Positions 53,235 to 62,040 of a stretch of 64,000 nucleotides of DNA are shown in pieces. The notes beneath the pieces are model-generated. The model was given only the letters and a program-made list of their open reading frames with translations, was not told the DNA's origin and ran no database searches. Made by a program: the position numbers and the translations under genes. This stretch comes from Streptomyces cyaneochromogenes (lineage in GTDB: Bacteria; Actinomycetota; Actinomycetes; Streptomycetales; Streptomycetaceae): contig NZ_CP034539.1 of the NCBI RefSeq assembly GCF_003963535.1, positions 10,540,001 to 10,604,000 of the forward strand, read 5' to 3'. Positions within the stretch are counted from its first letter, which is position 1; each line of letters begins with the position of its first letter.

Positions 53235-54119
53235 ATGCGGAGGCGGATGTCACCGAATCGCCGTGGGGCTATCGTCAGTGGCGGCCTCGTGGCCGTCATT
53301 GTGGGGTTGACTGTGTCTGACTGGCCCCAGGGGAGCCTCCGGGGCTTTTGGAACCAGCATGCTTTTCTTGCCGGTTCACTGTCCTCCGTGCTTTTCCTAG
53401 CTCTCGGTGCGACGCTCGTCGAGGAATGGATTGCGCGGCGCGACGAGGCTCGGCTTCGGCTGGTCATACTCGTGGCCTGCGGGGCGCTGGCTCGGGCGCC
53501 TCTGGCTCAGCGGCGGGTGATGTGGTTTGCCCTAAACGGTGGCCACCTTATTGAGGATGCCGACTTCCGGCTCGATCCTGAAGCGGCAAACCGGATCAGG
53601 GCGATTCTGGCTCGCCATGATCTTGCTGAGCTCAAGGAGAACGAAGTCATCAATGGGGTGGCAGTTCCTCCTGGGACAGCATCCAGGATTAGCGTGCTCG
53701 CTGCCGATCCGGAGTGGGCCCAGACGGCATACGACCTTCTTCGGGGGTGCTCTCACGGCTTCCGCGTGATCACGGCCAGGTGGGCTGCGCTGCTGACTGG
53801 GACGGACACGAGTGCGGCGATCCTCGAGGAGATCGCTCTTCAGTCGGAGCAGTTGACGCAGGTCCAGGTGAGGCTGCTCCCTGTCGCGCGAGGACGTGTG
53901 ACAGAGTTCCAGCCCGAAGAGATCAACGAGTTGGGCGGCCTATGGCGGAGGGAGTTCGCCAACTCCATCGCTCTCGACGAGGCGTTGACGCAACTCAGCG
54001 GCAAGAGAGGGGCCGACTGGGTCACGGACGGGCGGAATCTGCTCGAGGCCACGGACCTGGAAGCGCTCAGGGCGCGGGAGCCGATGGGGGAGGGGCGACC
54101 CATGCGGCTGTACACGTGA
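53235..54119 (+). CDS. membrane-anchored hypothetical protein
   Basis: 294 residues. From ATG 53235 there are two transmembrane helices (RGAIVSGGLVAVIVGLTVSD about 9-28; FLAGSLSSVLFLALGATLVEEW about 43-64) and then a cytoplasmic helical domain (RLRLVILVACGALARAPLAQ, RAILARHDLAELKENEV, AALLTGTDTSAAILEEIALQ, QLSGKRGADWVTDGRNLLEA). No catalytic motif and no family recognised. Stands alone between the 51904 gene and the convergent ATPase gene. Confidence 0.7.
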   Translation: MRRRMSPNRRGAIVSGGLVAVIVGLTVSDWPQGSLRGFWNQHAFLAGSLSSVLFLALGATLVEEWIARRDEARLRLVILVACGALARAPLAQRRVMWFALNGGHLIEDADFRLDPEAANRIRAILARHDLAELKENEVINGVAVPPGTASRISVLAADPEWAQTAYDLLRGCSHGFRVITARWAALLTGTDTSAAILEEIALQSEQLTQVQVRLLPVARGRVTEFQPEEINELGGLWRREFANSIALDEALTQLSGKRGADWVTDGRNLLEATDLEALRAREPMGEGRPMRLYT

Positions 54120-54265
54120 CTTTGACGGGGCGGCATCGACAATGAGCTCCGGTTGGCTTTCGAAGCCGCTCACACGGCATCCCGGCCCTCCGCGGCGCTC
54201 CACACCGCTGTCAAGGATGGGTGAGCCCGTCCTGAAGAGAGTGGACCTGCACCTCAATAAGCCGG

Positions 54266-54811
54266 TCAGTGGCTGGGGTCGGCGATGCGGGCCCAAACGG
54301 TCTTTCCGCCCGGCGCTGTTGTGGCGTAGCCCCACTGGCTGGTGAGGGCATCCACGATGAGCAGCCCCCGGCCTGCGTCTGCCAGTGGCGTTGGGTCGGC
54401 GCGTGTTGGGGGTGTGGGGCTGGGGTCGGTCACGGAGCACACCACTGTGCTGCCTGTACGGGCTACACCCAACCACGCCTTGCTATCTGCTTCGCCGGGG
54501 CCGGCTAGTGCGTGCTGCACGGCGTTGGCGGCGAGCTCGTTTACCACGATCATCAAGTCTTCGGCGAGCGCGTTAAGCCCCCAGGCGCTGAGGTTCTCGC
54601 GGATGAAGCGACGCACGGTTTGCAGGCTAGCGGGATCACCGCTGAAAGCCCGGGCAGCGAAGTCGGCCGTGCTGATACCCAGCGCAAGTCCCCAGTCCGA
54701 GGTGAGGGACGAGGCCAGGGGGACGTCTGGGAGCGGACCTTGTTCCGCAGGCGCGAGCGTGCTTTCGACTTCTGTGGCCCGGCTCAGTGCCGGTGCCGCG
54801 TGTGCTGCCAC
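54266..54811 (-). CDS. RsbW-like HATPase (anti-sigma factor type) protein
   Basis: 181 residues. The GHKL ATPase core: LAEDLMIVVNELAANAVQHA (N box with Glu and Asn), SVTDPSPTPP (D box) and DAGRGLLIVDALTSQWGYAT (G box), then GGKTVWA. In Streptomyces such serine-kinase-type ATPases often lie beside DUF397 and XRE-DUF5753 genes and modulate development, sigma factors or anti-anti-sigma proteins. It is divergent from exactly that pair (55016 and 55340). Confidence 0.9.
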   Translation of the reverse strand: MAAHAAPALSRATEVESTLAPAEQGPLPDVPLASSLTSDWGLALGISTADFAARAFSGDPASLQTVRRFIRENLSAWGLNALAEDLMIVVNELAANAVQHALAGPGEADSKAWLGVARTGSTVVCSVTDPSPTPPTRADPTPLADAGRGLLIVDALTSQWGYATTAPGGKTVWARIADPSH

Positions 54812-54895
54812 TGTTCATCCCCCCGGAAGACGCCCAGTTTGCGGGCCGCGGAACCCCTGCCCCGACTGGTCAGTATCCGCCCCTCCGCGCTCCAC

Positions 54896-54907
54896 ATGCA
54901 ATTGCAT
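54896..54907. promoter_or_regulatory. perfect palindrome ATGCAATTGCAT, possible operator
   Basis: A 12-bp perfect palindrome followed 8 bases later by a half-site TTGCAT, in the gap between the divergent ATPase and DUF397 genes. A candidate site for the nearby XRE-DUF5753 regulator. Confidence 0.4.
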
Positions 54908-55015
54908 CGGTGACTTGCATCCAAATGAGGCGACCCGGGAACGCTTGTACCTGGCAAGGAGAGCAGCATCGACCAGAGGTGAGTGAAAACCGGACAACGC
55001 TGAAAGAGGGCGGAC

Positions 55016-55252
55016 ATGACGCAGATCATCAATGGTGTCCCGGCGGATTCCCTGTGCAACGTGACCTGGGTGAAGAGCAGCGGCAGCACGGCGGACGGCA
55101 ACTGCGTCGAGGTGGCCTTACTGGCTGGAGGGGAGGTGGCAGTGCGCAACTCGCGGGACCCACACGGTCCCGCACTGGTGTACACCCAGGCGGAGATCGC
55201 GGCCTTCATCGCGGGGGTGAAGGACGGCGAGTTCGACCTGATCGCCAGCTAA
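55016..55252 (+). CDS. DUF397-domain protein
   Basis: 78 residues with the DUF397 signature: WVKSSGSTADGNCVEVA, VAVRNSRDPHGPALVYTQAEIAAFIAGVKDGEFD. These small proteins work with an adjacent XRE-DUF5753 regulator (here 55340). ATG 55016 follows AAAGAGGG. Codon 35 is TTA (55118-55120), so translation may need bldA tRNA. Confidence 0.93.
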   Translation: MTQIINGVPADSLCNVTWVKSSGSTADGNCVEVALLAGGEVAVRNSRDPHGPALVYTQAEIAAFIAGVKDGEFDLIAS

Positions 55253-55339
55253 CGCCAAGCAGAAAAAGCCCAATTGGGTCCTCGCCGGACGGCATCCTGG
55301 AAAACTGACGCTCGTCGTCTGCCCTTCACAGGAGACCCC

Positions 55340-56242
55340 ATGCCCGCGCCCGCCGTCCCGGTCGATGCACCCACGCTCGAGTACTACCTTGCCGCCTCCG
55401 CGCGCAGCCCGATCGCGGTGCGCCTCGTCCTTGGTCACCTTCTGCGCACTCTGCGCAAGGCAGCCGGGATCGACGCGGAGGCGGCAGGCCGCTTCATCCG
55501 CGGCTCGGAAGCCAAAATCTCCCGGATGGAACGCGGCCAGGTGACCTGCAAGCACGACGACGTGACGGACCTGCTCGCCCTTTATGGCGTGGCTGGCACC
55601 CAAGTCCTTGGCCACTTTGCGGAGATGGTGCGCATCTCCCGTCAGCCCGGCTGGTGGCACCGCTTCGACGGCGTCCTGCCGGACTGGGCCGGCAAGCTGA
55701 TCGGCCTGCAGGAGGCTGCCTCCACCATCCGCACCTATGAGGTGCAGCTCATCCCCGGACTCCTGCAGACGCCCGCCTATACCGAAGCACTCGTGCGTCA
55801 GGCCTACCCGCTGGCATCGCAGGAGGAGATCAACACCCGGCTGGAGCTGCGCAGGACCCGCCAGAACGTGCTCGCCCGCCAGGATGCGCCCCACCTGTGG
55901 GCGATCCTTGACGAGGCCGTGTTGCGCCGGCCCATGGGCGGCGAGCAGGTCATGCGCGACCAGCTGCGGCATCTGACGGAGATGGCGCAGCTCGAGCACG
56001 TCACGGTGCAGATCGCTCCGTTCAATCGCCCCGGCTGCATCGCGGGCGGCTTTCCGATAACCCACCTGCGCTTCGATCTTCCAGCGCTGCCCGACGTCGT
56101 CTACCTCGAGCAACTCCAGGACGCCGAGTACCTGGAGAAGCCTGAGCAAACCCAGCACTACCGTCGTGTCCTGGACGGCCTGGCCCAGGCAGCCCTGTCC
56201 CCGCAGCACAGCCTCGACCTACTCGAATACATCCTCAGCTAA
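55340..56242 (+). CDS. XRE-family regulator with DUF5753 domain
   Basis: 300 residues from ATG 55340 (AGGAG upstream). N-terminal HTH (LRTLRKAAGIDAEAAGRFIRGSEAKISRMERG, residues about 28-60) and C-terminal DUF5753 (IRTYEVQLIPGLLQTPAYTE, ILDEAVLRRPMGGEQVMRDQL, VVYLEQL). Together with DUF397 and the divergent ATPase it forms the familiar Streptomyces bld/whi-like regulatory trio; its cues are unknown. Confidence 0.93.
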   Translation: MPAPAVPVDAPTLEYYLAASARSPIAVRLVLGHLLRTLRKAAGIDAEAAGRFIRGSEAKISRMERGQVTCKHDDVTDLLALYGVAGTQVLGHFAEMVRISRQPGWWHRFDGVLPDWAGKLIGLQEAASTIRTYEVQLIPGLLQTPAYTEALVRQAYPLASQEEINTRLELRRTRQNVLARQDAPHLWAILDEAVLRRPMGGEQVMRDQLRHLTEMAQLEHVTVQIAPFNRPGCIAGGFPITHLRFDLPALPDVVYLEQLQDAEYLEKPEQTQHYRRVLDGLAQAALSPQHSLDLLEYILS

Positions 56243-56271
56243 GTCGCCGGACAATCACGAGCCCTTGCCGG

Positions 56272-57072
56272 TCAGCGGACCTGGGCCACGCCGCCGTACT
56301 CCGCCCAGAGTGGGCTGCCCGTACTCGCAGCGCGGTCACTGCCCGGCCGCCACTGCGAGACATCGACCTGCCCCGGCGCGAGTAGCCGCAGCGTGCTGAA
56401 GAACGACTCGACCTCCGCACGCGGCCGGATTCGTCCCCACCATCCGCTGGCCGCCCCCTGCAGTACAGCGTCGGCCTGCCGCCGCACATCGGCGTCCTCA
56501 CTGACGAGCTGGCTGGCCGCGACGCAACTCCCCGGCGCCAGCACGCGGGCGGTCTGCTCCAGCAGGCCGGCCGGATCTGCGCGATCGGGGATCGTGTGCA
56601 GTACGGACACCAGCAGCACCGCCACGGGCAGGTGGATGTCGATCAGCCTGAGCACCGGCGGCGCACACAGCAGGTACCCCACCTGCAGGGGATTGGCCCG
56701 CACGACCATGGTGCGCCGCTGGTCCTCCCACAGCGCCCGGCCGTGGGTGAGTACGAGCGGGTCATCGTCGGCGTAGACGACCCGGCAGCGCACATCAACA
56801 CTCCGGGCGACCTGATGCACACTCATCGCCATGGGCAATCCGGCACCGAAAACGATGAACTGACGGATCCCGTACTCGCGCACCAGATGGCTGGTCACCC
56901 GCAGCAGGAACCGATGCGCGGACTCCGCAACGCATCGGGCACCTGGCACGACCTGCAGCAACCGCTCACACGCCTCCTGGTCAGCGGGATAGTGATCCTT
57001 GCCGCCCAGCAGGTAGTTGTTCATCCGGGCAATACTCGGCGACGCGACGTCGATGACGTCCTTTTGCGGCAC
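56272..57072 (-). CDS. DUF574 SAM-dependent methyltransferase-like protein
   Basis: About 266 residues. The DUF574 hallmarks: SIARMNNYLLGGKDHYPADQ near the N-terminus, FIVFGAGLPMAMSVHQVAR (SAM-site), VVYADDDPLVLTHGRAL, LLVSVLHTIPD and GSCVAASQL. GTG 57072 is preferred because the conserved reading starts there; frame remains open to 57183. In motif I the usual DIGCGLPT is FGAGLPM, a deviation that may lower SAM binding. Function of the family is poorly known. Confidence 0.85.
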   Translation of the reverse strand: MPQKDVIDVASPSIARMNNYLLGGKDHYPADQEACERLLQVVPGARCVAESAHRFLLRVTSHLVREYGIRQFIVFGAGLPMAMSVHQVARSVDVRCRVVYADDDPLVLTHGRALWEDQRRTMVVRANPLQVGYLLCAPPVLRLIDIHLPVAVLLVSVLHTIPDRADPAGLLEQTARVLAPGSCVAASQLVSEDADVRRQADAVLQGAASGWWGRIRPRAEVESFFSTLRLLAPGQVDVSQWRPGSDRAASTGSPLWAEYGGVAQVR

Positions 57073-57237
57073 CCGCCCGCGTTCCAATGCGGCACCCCAC
57101 CCTGGCCTCCGTACCTGCGGCACGCTGAATGCCGCAGACACTCCATGGTAGAAATACCGCGCCCGGCCGGGACAGTTCTCCACAGAATCACTCGCCCCGA
57201 CCCGAAGTGCGCTACAGCAAGCCAGCCATGGCCGCTG

Positions 57238-57801
57238 TCACCGGCGCACGCGGCCGGCCGGTAACTGCGCCCTCGCAGGCCCAGCTGGCGGCGCCGTCAG
57301 CTCATCCCCCAGCGCCCGCTGCGCCATCCGCAATTGGGAGGCGACCGCCGGCACTTCAACCCCCATCACCTCAGCGGCCTGTGCCTCGCTCAACCGCAGC
57401 CGACAGAGCAGGATCACCGCATCCGCCTGCGCATGCGGCAGCACCCGGTGCACCGCATCGACCGGCTGCGCGACAGCAGGCTTGCGGCCGCGCAGCGCGG
57501 AGGAGATCAGCGCATCCAGCAGTCGCCACGCCACCGCCGCCGGGCGGGGACTGCTGATGACCGTCGGCCAGATCGTGGCCAGGTTCCCCAGGACCGCCTC
57601 CACGACCTGCTGGCTCATCCACACATCCCGCACGCGCTCCCGCGTGTAGCTCAGATAGCGCTCCTGGTACAACAGGCAAAACGCCGTGTACTCCAGCGGC
57701 AGGACCAGCTCGATCGCCGGCTGCGGGGCATGGTCCGGGGCCCGCTGGGGGCAAGACGCCCGCACAGGCAACTCGCCGCGGCGGCGTAAAGACAGAAACA
57801 T
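57238..57801 (-). CDS. sigma-70-like RNA polymerase factor, divergent
   Basis: 187 residues. The C-terminal part resembles sigma region 4 (VLPHAQADAVILLCRLRLSEAQAAEVMGVEVPAVASQLRMAQRAL), and the N-terminal part contains region-2-like YQERYLSYTRERVRDVW. Similar Streptomyces proteins are annotated as sigma factor-like. It follows the zinc-finger XRE gene (57829) with a 27-bp gap on the same strand, so the two are probably co-transcribed. Confidence 0.72.
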   Translation of the reverse strand: MFLSLRRRGELPVRASCPQRAPDHAPQPAIELVLPLEYTAFCLLYQERYLSYTRERVRDVWMSQQVVEAVLGNLATIWPTVISSPRPAAVAWRLLDALISSALRGRKPAVAQPVDAVHRVLPHAQADAVILLCRLRLSEAQAAEVMGVEVPAVASQLRMAQRALGDELTAPPAGPARAQLPAGRVRR

Positions 57802-57828
57802 GGCACCTCATTTCCGGGGCACAGAGCG

Positions 57829-58902
57829 TCAGATGGACTCGGGATCTGCAGCTGGAGGCCGCCGGGGACCCTCCTCGGGATCCACGCAGAGCAGGAACGT
57901 GTAGTGGACGGCCTCCCACAGCGGCCGCACATCCGCAGGCCAGCCACCCATGGCGGTCACCAGCGCCGACGTCTGCTCCCAGCCCGGGACCATCTCGCCG
58001 CCGAGAATCTCGTTGATCTCCTGCGTGCTCAGCGCCCCGTGCGTCGCTTTGCGCACGACCCCGACCTGCGGGCGCCCGGCAGCCAGATGCAGCCCCCGCA
58101 GCGCCGCCTGCAGACGCGCAACTGCATCAGGAACCGCATGCCGCGCCGGCGCCACCAGCCCGTGCGCGCTTTCGAACAGTGCCTTGAGTTCCTCGGGTTC
58201 CCCGTCGAACAGTTCGACCATCGCGCACAACACCAGCCATGTCGGCGTGCGCTCGCCCGACAGGATGCGCGAGACGTACGACGGCGACAGCGACAGCTCG
58301 TCAGCCACCTTACTGATCGTCAAGTCGCTGGCCCGGTGGAGATGAGACAGCGCCGAGGCCAGCTTCACCGACGCCCGCTCGGCCGACTGCGACAGCGGAT
58401 TTCCCTCCGCCGCCTGCGGGTCCTCCACCGGCGGCGCGGGCGGCTGCCGGACCGCAGAGCGCTCCGCGGCCCGCCGTTTCAAGCGTTCTCGCACCCTGTT
58501 CTCCGGCCACCGCGTGCGCGCCGTGGTGGCGCTGATCCGGGCGGCCTCGGCCACCTGATCCCAGCTCGCACCACCGTTGCGGGCGTCCTGGACGGCTGCC
58601 GCGACGTAGTACTCCACCTCCCGGCTCACATCGCCCGCACAGCGCAGCAGTTCCTCCAGGGGACGTCCGTCGTACTCGGCCTCCAGCAGCGCCGCCGACA
58701 GCGCCTGCAGATGCTCGGCGATCCGCCGGCCCAACGGCAGTGCAGTGCGAGCGTGCTGCTGCCCCCGGCCGTCCCGTTCACGCTGCGCTTTGCCACGGCA
58801 GTCTTTGGTGCAGTACTCCTTCTTCCGCCCAGGACCGCTGGTCTGTGCAAACCGCCGCTTGCAGTAGCGGCAGCTGTCATAGCGGGGAGTCGTGCCCGCC
58901 AT
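57829..58902 (-). CDS. XRE-family regulator with N-terminal zinc-ribbon-like motif
   Basis: 357 residues from ATG 58902; GGAGGAACG immediately precedes it. The first 30 residues carry C-x2-C and C-x4-C (SCRYCKRRF, KEYCTKDCRGKAQ). A helical region and HTH (SWDQVAEAARISATTARTRW, near 110-130) follow, then a classical XRE HTH (LTISKVADELSLSPSYVSRILSGER, near 190-215). A second HTH-like copy lies near the C-terminus (ATHGALSTQEINEILGGEMV). Multiple DNA-binding units suggest a regulator of several sites, probably its operon with 57238. Confidence 0.8.
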   Translation of the reverse strand: MAGTTPRYDSCRYCKRRFAQTSGPGRKKEYCTKDCRGKAQRERDGRGQQHARTALPLGRRIAEHLQALSAALLEAEYDGRPLEELLRCAGDVSREVEYYVAAAVQDARNGGASWDQVAEAARISATTARTRWPENRVRERLKRRAAERSAVRQPPAPPVEDPQAAEGNPLSQSAERASVKLASALSHLHRASDLTISKVADELSLSPSYVSRILSGERTPTWLVLCAMVELFDGEPEELKALFESAHGLVAPARHAVPDAVARLQAALRGLHLAAGRPQVGVVRKATHGALSTQEINEILGGEMVPGWEQTSALVTAMGGWPADVRPLWEAVHYTFLLCVDPEEGPRRPPAADPESI

Positions 58903-59058
58903 CGTTCCTCCCACGTGCTGTAGCCGTTTCTCCTCCGGACACGCGCGAGTTCTTGCACGCGCGGAAGAGGAACTCGCTATTCCCAAAGTCATAGCGGCGC
59001 CAGCCGCCGAAGCGCGTGGTGGCATGCCCGCAGGCACGCCACCACGCCTAAGAGCGGC

Positions 59059-59325
59059 TCAACTCAGCCGAATCCGCAGGTAGTTGCAGTGCGACTGGCG
59101 CATCGCCACCATCAGGCCCGCCACCAGCACCGTGGTAGCGGGCGCCGCCCACCAGCCGCGAATCAGGATCGTGGGCAGCACGAGGAGGGCCAGAAACACA
59201 CTCGCCTGCACCGTGACAGTCCAGGCACTCGCGATACGGGTTTCGGGCCGGGGAAGACGCGGAATGCTAGCGTCGTCGCGAGTTGCCGCCCGAACGAGAG
59301 CGGGAACGGAAAACGGGTCAAGCAC
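59059..59325 (-). CDS. small two-helix membrane protein
   Basis: 88 residues from GTG 59325 (GCAGG upstream). Two transmembrane helices: SVFLALLVLPTILIRGWW and APATTVLVAGLMVAM, then RQSHCNYLRIRLS. Function unknown; the next gene on this strand starts after a 157-bp gap. Confidence 0.6.
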   Translation of the reverse strand: MLDPFSVPALVRAATRDDASIPRLPRPETRIASAWTVTVQASVFLALLVLPTILIRGWWAAPATTVLVAGLMVAMRQSHCNYLRIRLS

Positions 59326-59779
59326 AGGGCACTTACCTGCCTTTCTTGGTCTTGTCGATGAGGGGCCCCGGCATCGGTAGCGAGCCTGTCCGGGGTTTCC
59401 TCGCGTCAACGGACCGTAGTGCCTCCGTCACACCCGGCGCCATATAAACGGTTCATCGCGCAAAGTTCGAACGTCACAGCGGTGACAAATGGCCGAGCAG
59501 CGGCAACACGAGCACCCGCCCCCGCTCGCTTTCGACCGACTCCGACTGGAGTCGACCAAAACTGACAAAATCCGCGCCCATCCCGCATAAATGCAGGGAA
59601 GGGGCCGACTGGGGCCGGAACGATCCCACCAAGGCGCGCGCCCAGCGCACACCCTTCCGGTGGGCAACGGACCGTCCGTCCCCACGGTCAGCCGCATCCC
59701 CGCAGAATGTTTGCGCAAATTCGCAGCGTGTGTTCACCGGCGACGTGACCAAGCGCGCTCACGTGCCGTTGCCCAGGCC
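59326..59779. other. intergenic region with no recognised element
   Basis: About 450 bases between divergent small genes. It should contain both promoters; none can be assigned with confidence. No repeat or structure was noticed. Confidence 0.4.
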
Positions 59780-60004
59780 GTGGACCCTTTCGAAGAGACC
59801 GACCTCGACTTCGCACCGATGCCGACCATCGAGCGGCAGGCTCTGCTGAGTCTGGAGGAGGCACACGAACTCCTGCATCTGCTGCTTGCCGTAGCCCAGG
59901 AGGGCGGAGCCCTGTCCAGCCAAGCCGACCATCTGGCCCGCGAACTTGCTGCCAGGATCCCATCGGAGGATGAGAGGGCCTCGCCATCGGAGCCTCCCCA
60001 CTGA
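59780..60004 (+). CDS. small acidic hypothetical protein
   Basis: 74 residues if GTG 59780 is the start (VDPFEETDLDFAPMPTIERQ). It is helical and acidic, with a heptad-like Leu run (LLSLEEAHELLHLLLAVAQEGGAL), so a coiled coil or docking helix is plausible. The frame is open upstream to 59591. No family recognised. Confidence 0.5.
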   Translation: MDPFEETDLDFAPMPTIERQALLSLEEAHELLHLLLAVAQEGGALSSQADHLARELAARIPSEDERASPSEPPH

Positions 60005-60135
60005 ACGAGTGGCGGGTCCCAGATCGTCGAGAAGCCCACGACGAACCAATTGCGCCAAACCACGGCGTGGCCGCCTGACCGGCGACGCCGCGGCGTCAGA
60101 GCAGAGGGCGGGACGACCAGGCCCCTGGCAGGCGA

Positions 60136-60867
60136 TCAGCCACTGGTGCGCCCGGCTCGCTCGGCGTCCCCTGCCTTGAGAATGTCGCCGAACATCGGTT
60201 CCCCATCCGGGAGGCCGGCCACGCTCGTCTCCCGCCTTCGCTCGATCAACTGCCTTACGAGGCGTACGAGTTCGGCGGGCTCGAAGGGCTTCGCGAGGAA
60301 GGCGTCGACGCCGACGTCGAGGCCACTCTCGACCTCGTACTGCGAACAGGCGCTAATGATGGCGAGGGGAAGATCTCTGGTCCGCGGATCGGCCCGCAGC
60401 TGAGCAGCGGTGCGCAGCCCATTCAGCCGGGGCATGATGACATCGAGGGTCACGACATCGGGCCGCACCCGATGAATGACATCCAGGCACTCGACACCAT
60501 CGGCTGCGGTCACGACCTCGAACCCTTCCAGTTCGAGATGGACTCTGATCAACTGCCGGATGACCCTGTTGTCGTCCACCACAAGCACCCGCCCCGACCT
60601 GCCTGGCGCTACCTGTGAGTCGGTCCCCACCGGCTCCACGACAGCTGGCTCCGCACCCGGCTGCCGCGCTGCGTCCACCTCTGCCTTCGCACCGTCTGCG
60701 GCTGATTCGGGATCGCTCTCCAAGCGGTTGGTCAGCCAGCCGAACAACGCCTTGCGCCGCCGATCGAGGTCGGCTCTGTCCACGACGACGGCGGACTCCG
60801 CTTGCCGCAGGGCATCGCTGATCACCGCGTCCAGCTCACCGGAGCTGTGCTGGGACTGGTCGCTCAT
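60136..60867 (-). CDS. response regulator with N-terminal extension
   Basis: 243 residues. An acidic N-terminal extension of about 90 residues is followed by a REC domain: VLVVDDNRVIRQLIRVHLE (Asp pair), phospho-acceptor Asp in DVVTLDVIMPRLNG, Ser/Thr position in LAIISACSQYE and Lys in FLAKPFEP. No output domain, so it would act by protein contact. ATG 60867 overlaps the stop of the sigma-like gene as ATGA, so their expression is coupled. No sensor kinase is in the window. Confidence 0.9.
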   Translation of the reverse strand: MSDQSQHSSGELDAVISDALRQAESAVVVDRADLDRRRKALFGWLTNRLESDPESAADGAKAEVDAARQPGAEPAVVEPVGTDSQVAPGRSGRVLVVDDNRVIRQLIRVHLELEGFEVVTAADGVECLDVIHRVRPDVVTLDVIMPRLNGLRTAAQLRADPRTRDLPLAIISACSQYEVESGLDVGVDAFLAKPFEPAELVRLVRQLIERRRETSVAGLPDGEPMFGDILKAGDAERAGRTSG

Positions 60868-61436
60868 GCGCGTGCCTCCTCTTGCAGCGCAGTGCGTGTC
60901 CGATCATCGAGGAAGGGCCAAACTTCTTCTTGCAGCTTTTGACGAGCATTGGCCACGTGCTTGCGGACTCCGGATGGCGCGATCTCAAGGAGCTCGGCGA
61001 TCACCGGCGGTGGGTGCTCCTCCAAGAAGTACAGAATCGCGACGCGTCTGCGCACCGTCGGCAGACTGTTGATCACGCATAAACAGTGATCTGCTGCCTG
61101 CCGCAACAGCGCCAGATCCGCCGGGTCGAGCTCAGCACGTTGGTAGCGCTCGGCCAGTTCGGGTTGCAGCCTGTCGAGGTTGTGGGAGCGCCGGATGCCG
61201 TCGATCCACATGTTCTTGCACGTCCGGCGCAGCCACGCACGCTGTGCGTTCTGACTGCGTGGCCCGACCGTGGCCCAGGCCAGTGCGGCCGCCTCGAAGG
61301 CACGGCTGACCAGGTCACCCGCTTCTGCGGCGTTGTTGGTGATCACGGTGGTGTACCGGAGAAGCCCTTCGGATTCCCGGTGCCACAAGGCCGCCACTTG
61401 GCTTGCGGTCTCGATCGTGAGGCGCGGCTGTGTCAC
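60864..61436 (-). CDS. sigma-70 family (ECF-like) sigma factor
   Basis: 190 residues from GTG 61436. Region 2 (LLRYTTVITNNAAEAGDLVSRAFEAAALAWATV and RAWLRRTCKNMWIDGIRR) and region 4 (INSLPTVRRRVAILYFLEEH then PPPVIAELLEIAPSGVRKHV) are visible. It is the middle gene of a tightly overlapping trio, with GTGA overlap to the small membrane gene and ATGA overlap to the response regulator. The membrane protein could act as anti-sigma. Confidence 0.88.
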   Translation of the reverse strand: MTQPRLTIETASQVAALWHRESEGLLRYTTVITNNAAEAGDLVSRAFEAAALAWATVGPRSQNAQRAWLRRTCKNMWIDGIRRSHNLDRLQPELAERYQRAELDPADLALLRQAADHCLCVINSLPTVRRRVAILYFLEEHPPPVIAELLEIAPSGVRKHVANARQKLQEEVWPFLDDRTRTALQEEARA

Positions 61437-61708
61437 CCGCTGTTCCTGTTCCGCTTCGCCTGTGGGGGGTTGCCGATCTGAACGCGCATGGCCGGCCCGC
61501 CCCTGCCCTGCTCCTGCACGACCACCGTACCTGCGGGCGCATGACGCACGAGCGCTAGCAGTGTGGCCCTGCGCTGCCGTTCAGCCAGGCCCGAGTCAAC
61601 AGCCGCCGCAGCAGCAATCAGACACAGCACAAGCCAGGAGCCGGGCTGTAGGGCCAACGGCCATAACCAGCCCAGCCATCCCATCCAACTTCCCCAAGCG
61701 ACCTTCAC
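61433..61708 (-). CDS. small membrane protein upstream of the sigma factor
   Basis: About 91 residues from GTG 61708. An N-terminal Trp-rich hydrophobic segment (VAWGSWMGWLGWLWPLALQPGSWLVLCLIAAAAAVDSGL) makes one or two membrane helices, followed by a basic cytoplasmic tail. Its stop overlaps the sigma start as GTGA. Being co-translated with the sigma factor suggests it tethers or senses for it; no known anti-sigma motif is present. Confidence 0.6.
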   Translation of the reverse strand: MKVAWGSWMGWLGWLWPLALQPGSWLVLCLIAAAAAVDSGLAERQRRATLLALVRHAPAGTVVVQEQGRGGPAMRVQIGNPPQAKRNRNSG

Positions 61709-61869
61709 ACCACCAGATCGAACGAGACGGCCAAAGTGCTGCCCTCCAGACCAAGATTCTTTCTCCCGAGGCCGAGTGTCAGCGGGGGGCACGGCCCGCA
61801 GCACTACGTCGATACCTCACTCCAACCACTGCACGACGGCTGCTGGATGTCACCGTCCCCACGCATCCC

Positions 61870-62040
61870 CCTCACCCAGCCCTCTTCGAAGAACAACGGC
61901 AAGTGCACTCCTTCGCGCAGCGGCATGCCGACGCCGGCACCCCAGTTGACGTGCGGAGAGACCTGATGGACCACGACGATCCCAAAACGACCATGGGCTT
62001 CTACCGGATTTCTATGGAACGCAAGCGCAGAGGGAGCGGA
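61870..62040 (+). pseudogene. tyrosine recombinase/integrase C-terminal fragment
   Basis: The plus strand reads HSFAQRHADAGTPVDVRRDLM then DHDDPKTTMGFYRISMERKR, the conserved end of phage-type integrases. The first catalytic His (normally HxxR, here HSFAQR), the second His (LMDHDD) and Tyr (GFYRIS) are seen; the N-terminal and Arg-I parts are gone. It is a relic of an integrative element; no attachment site or tRNA was found nearby. Confidence 0.78.
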
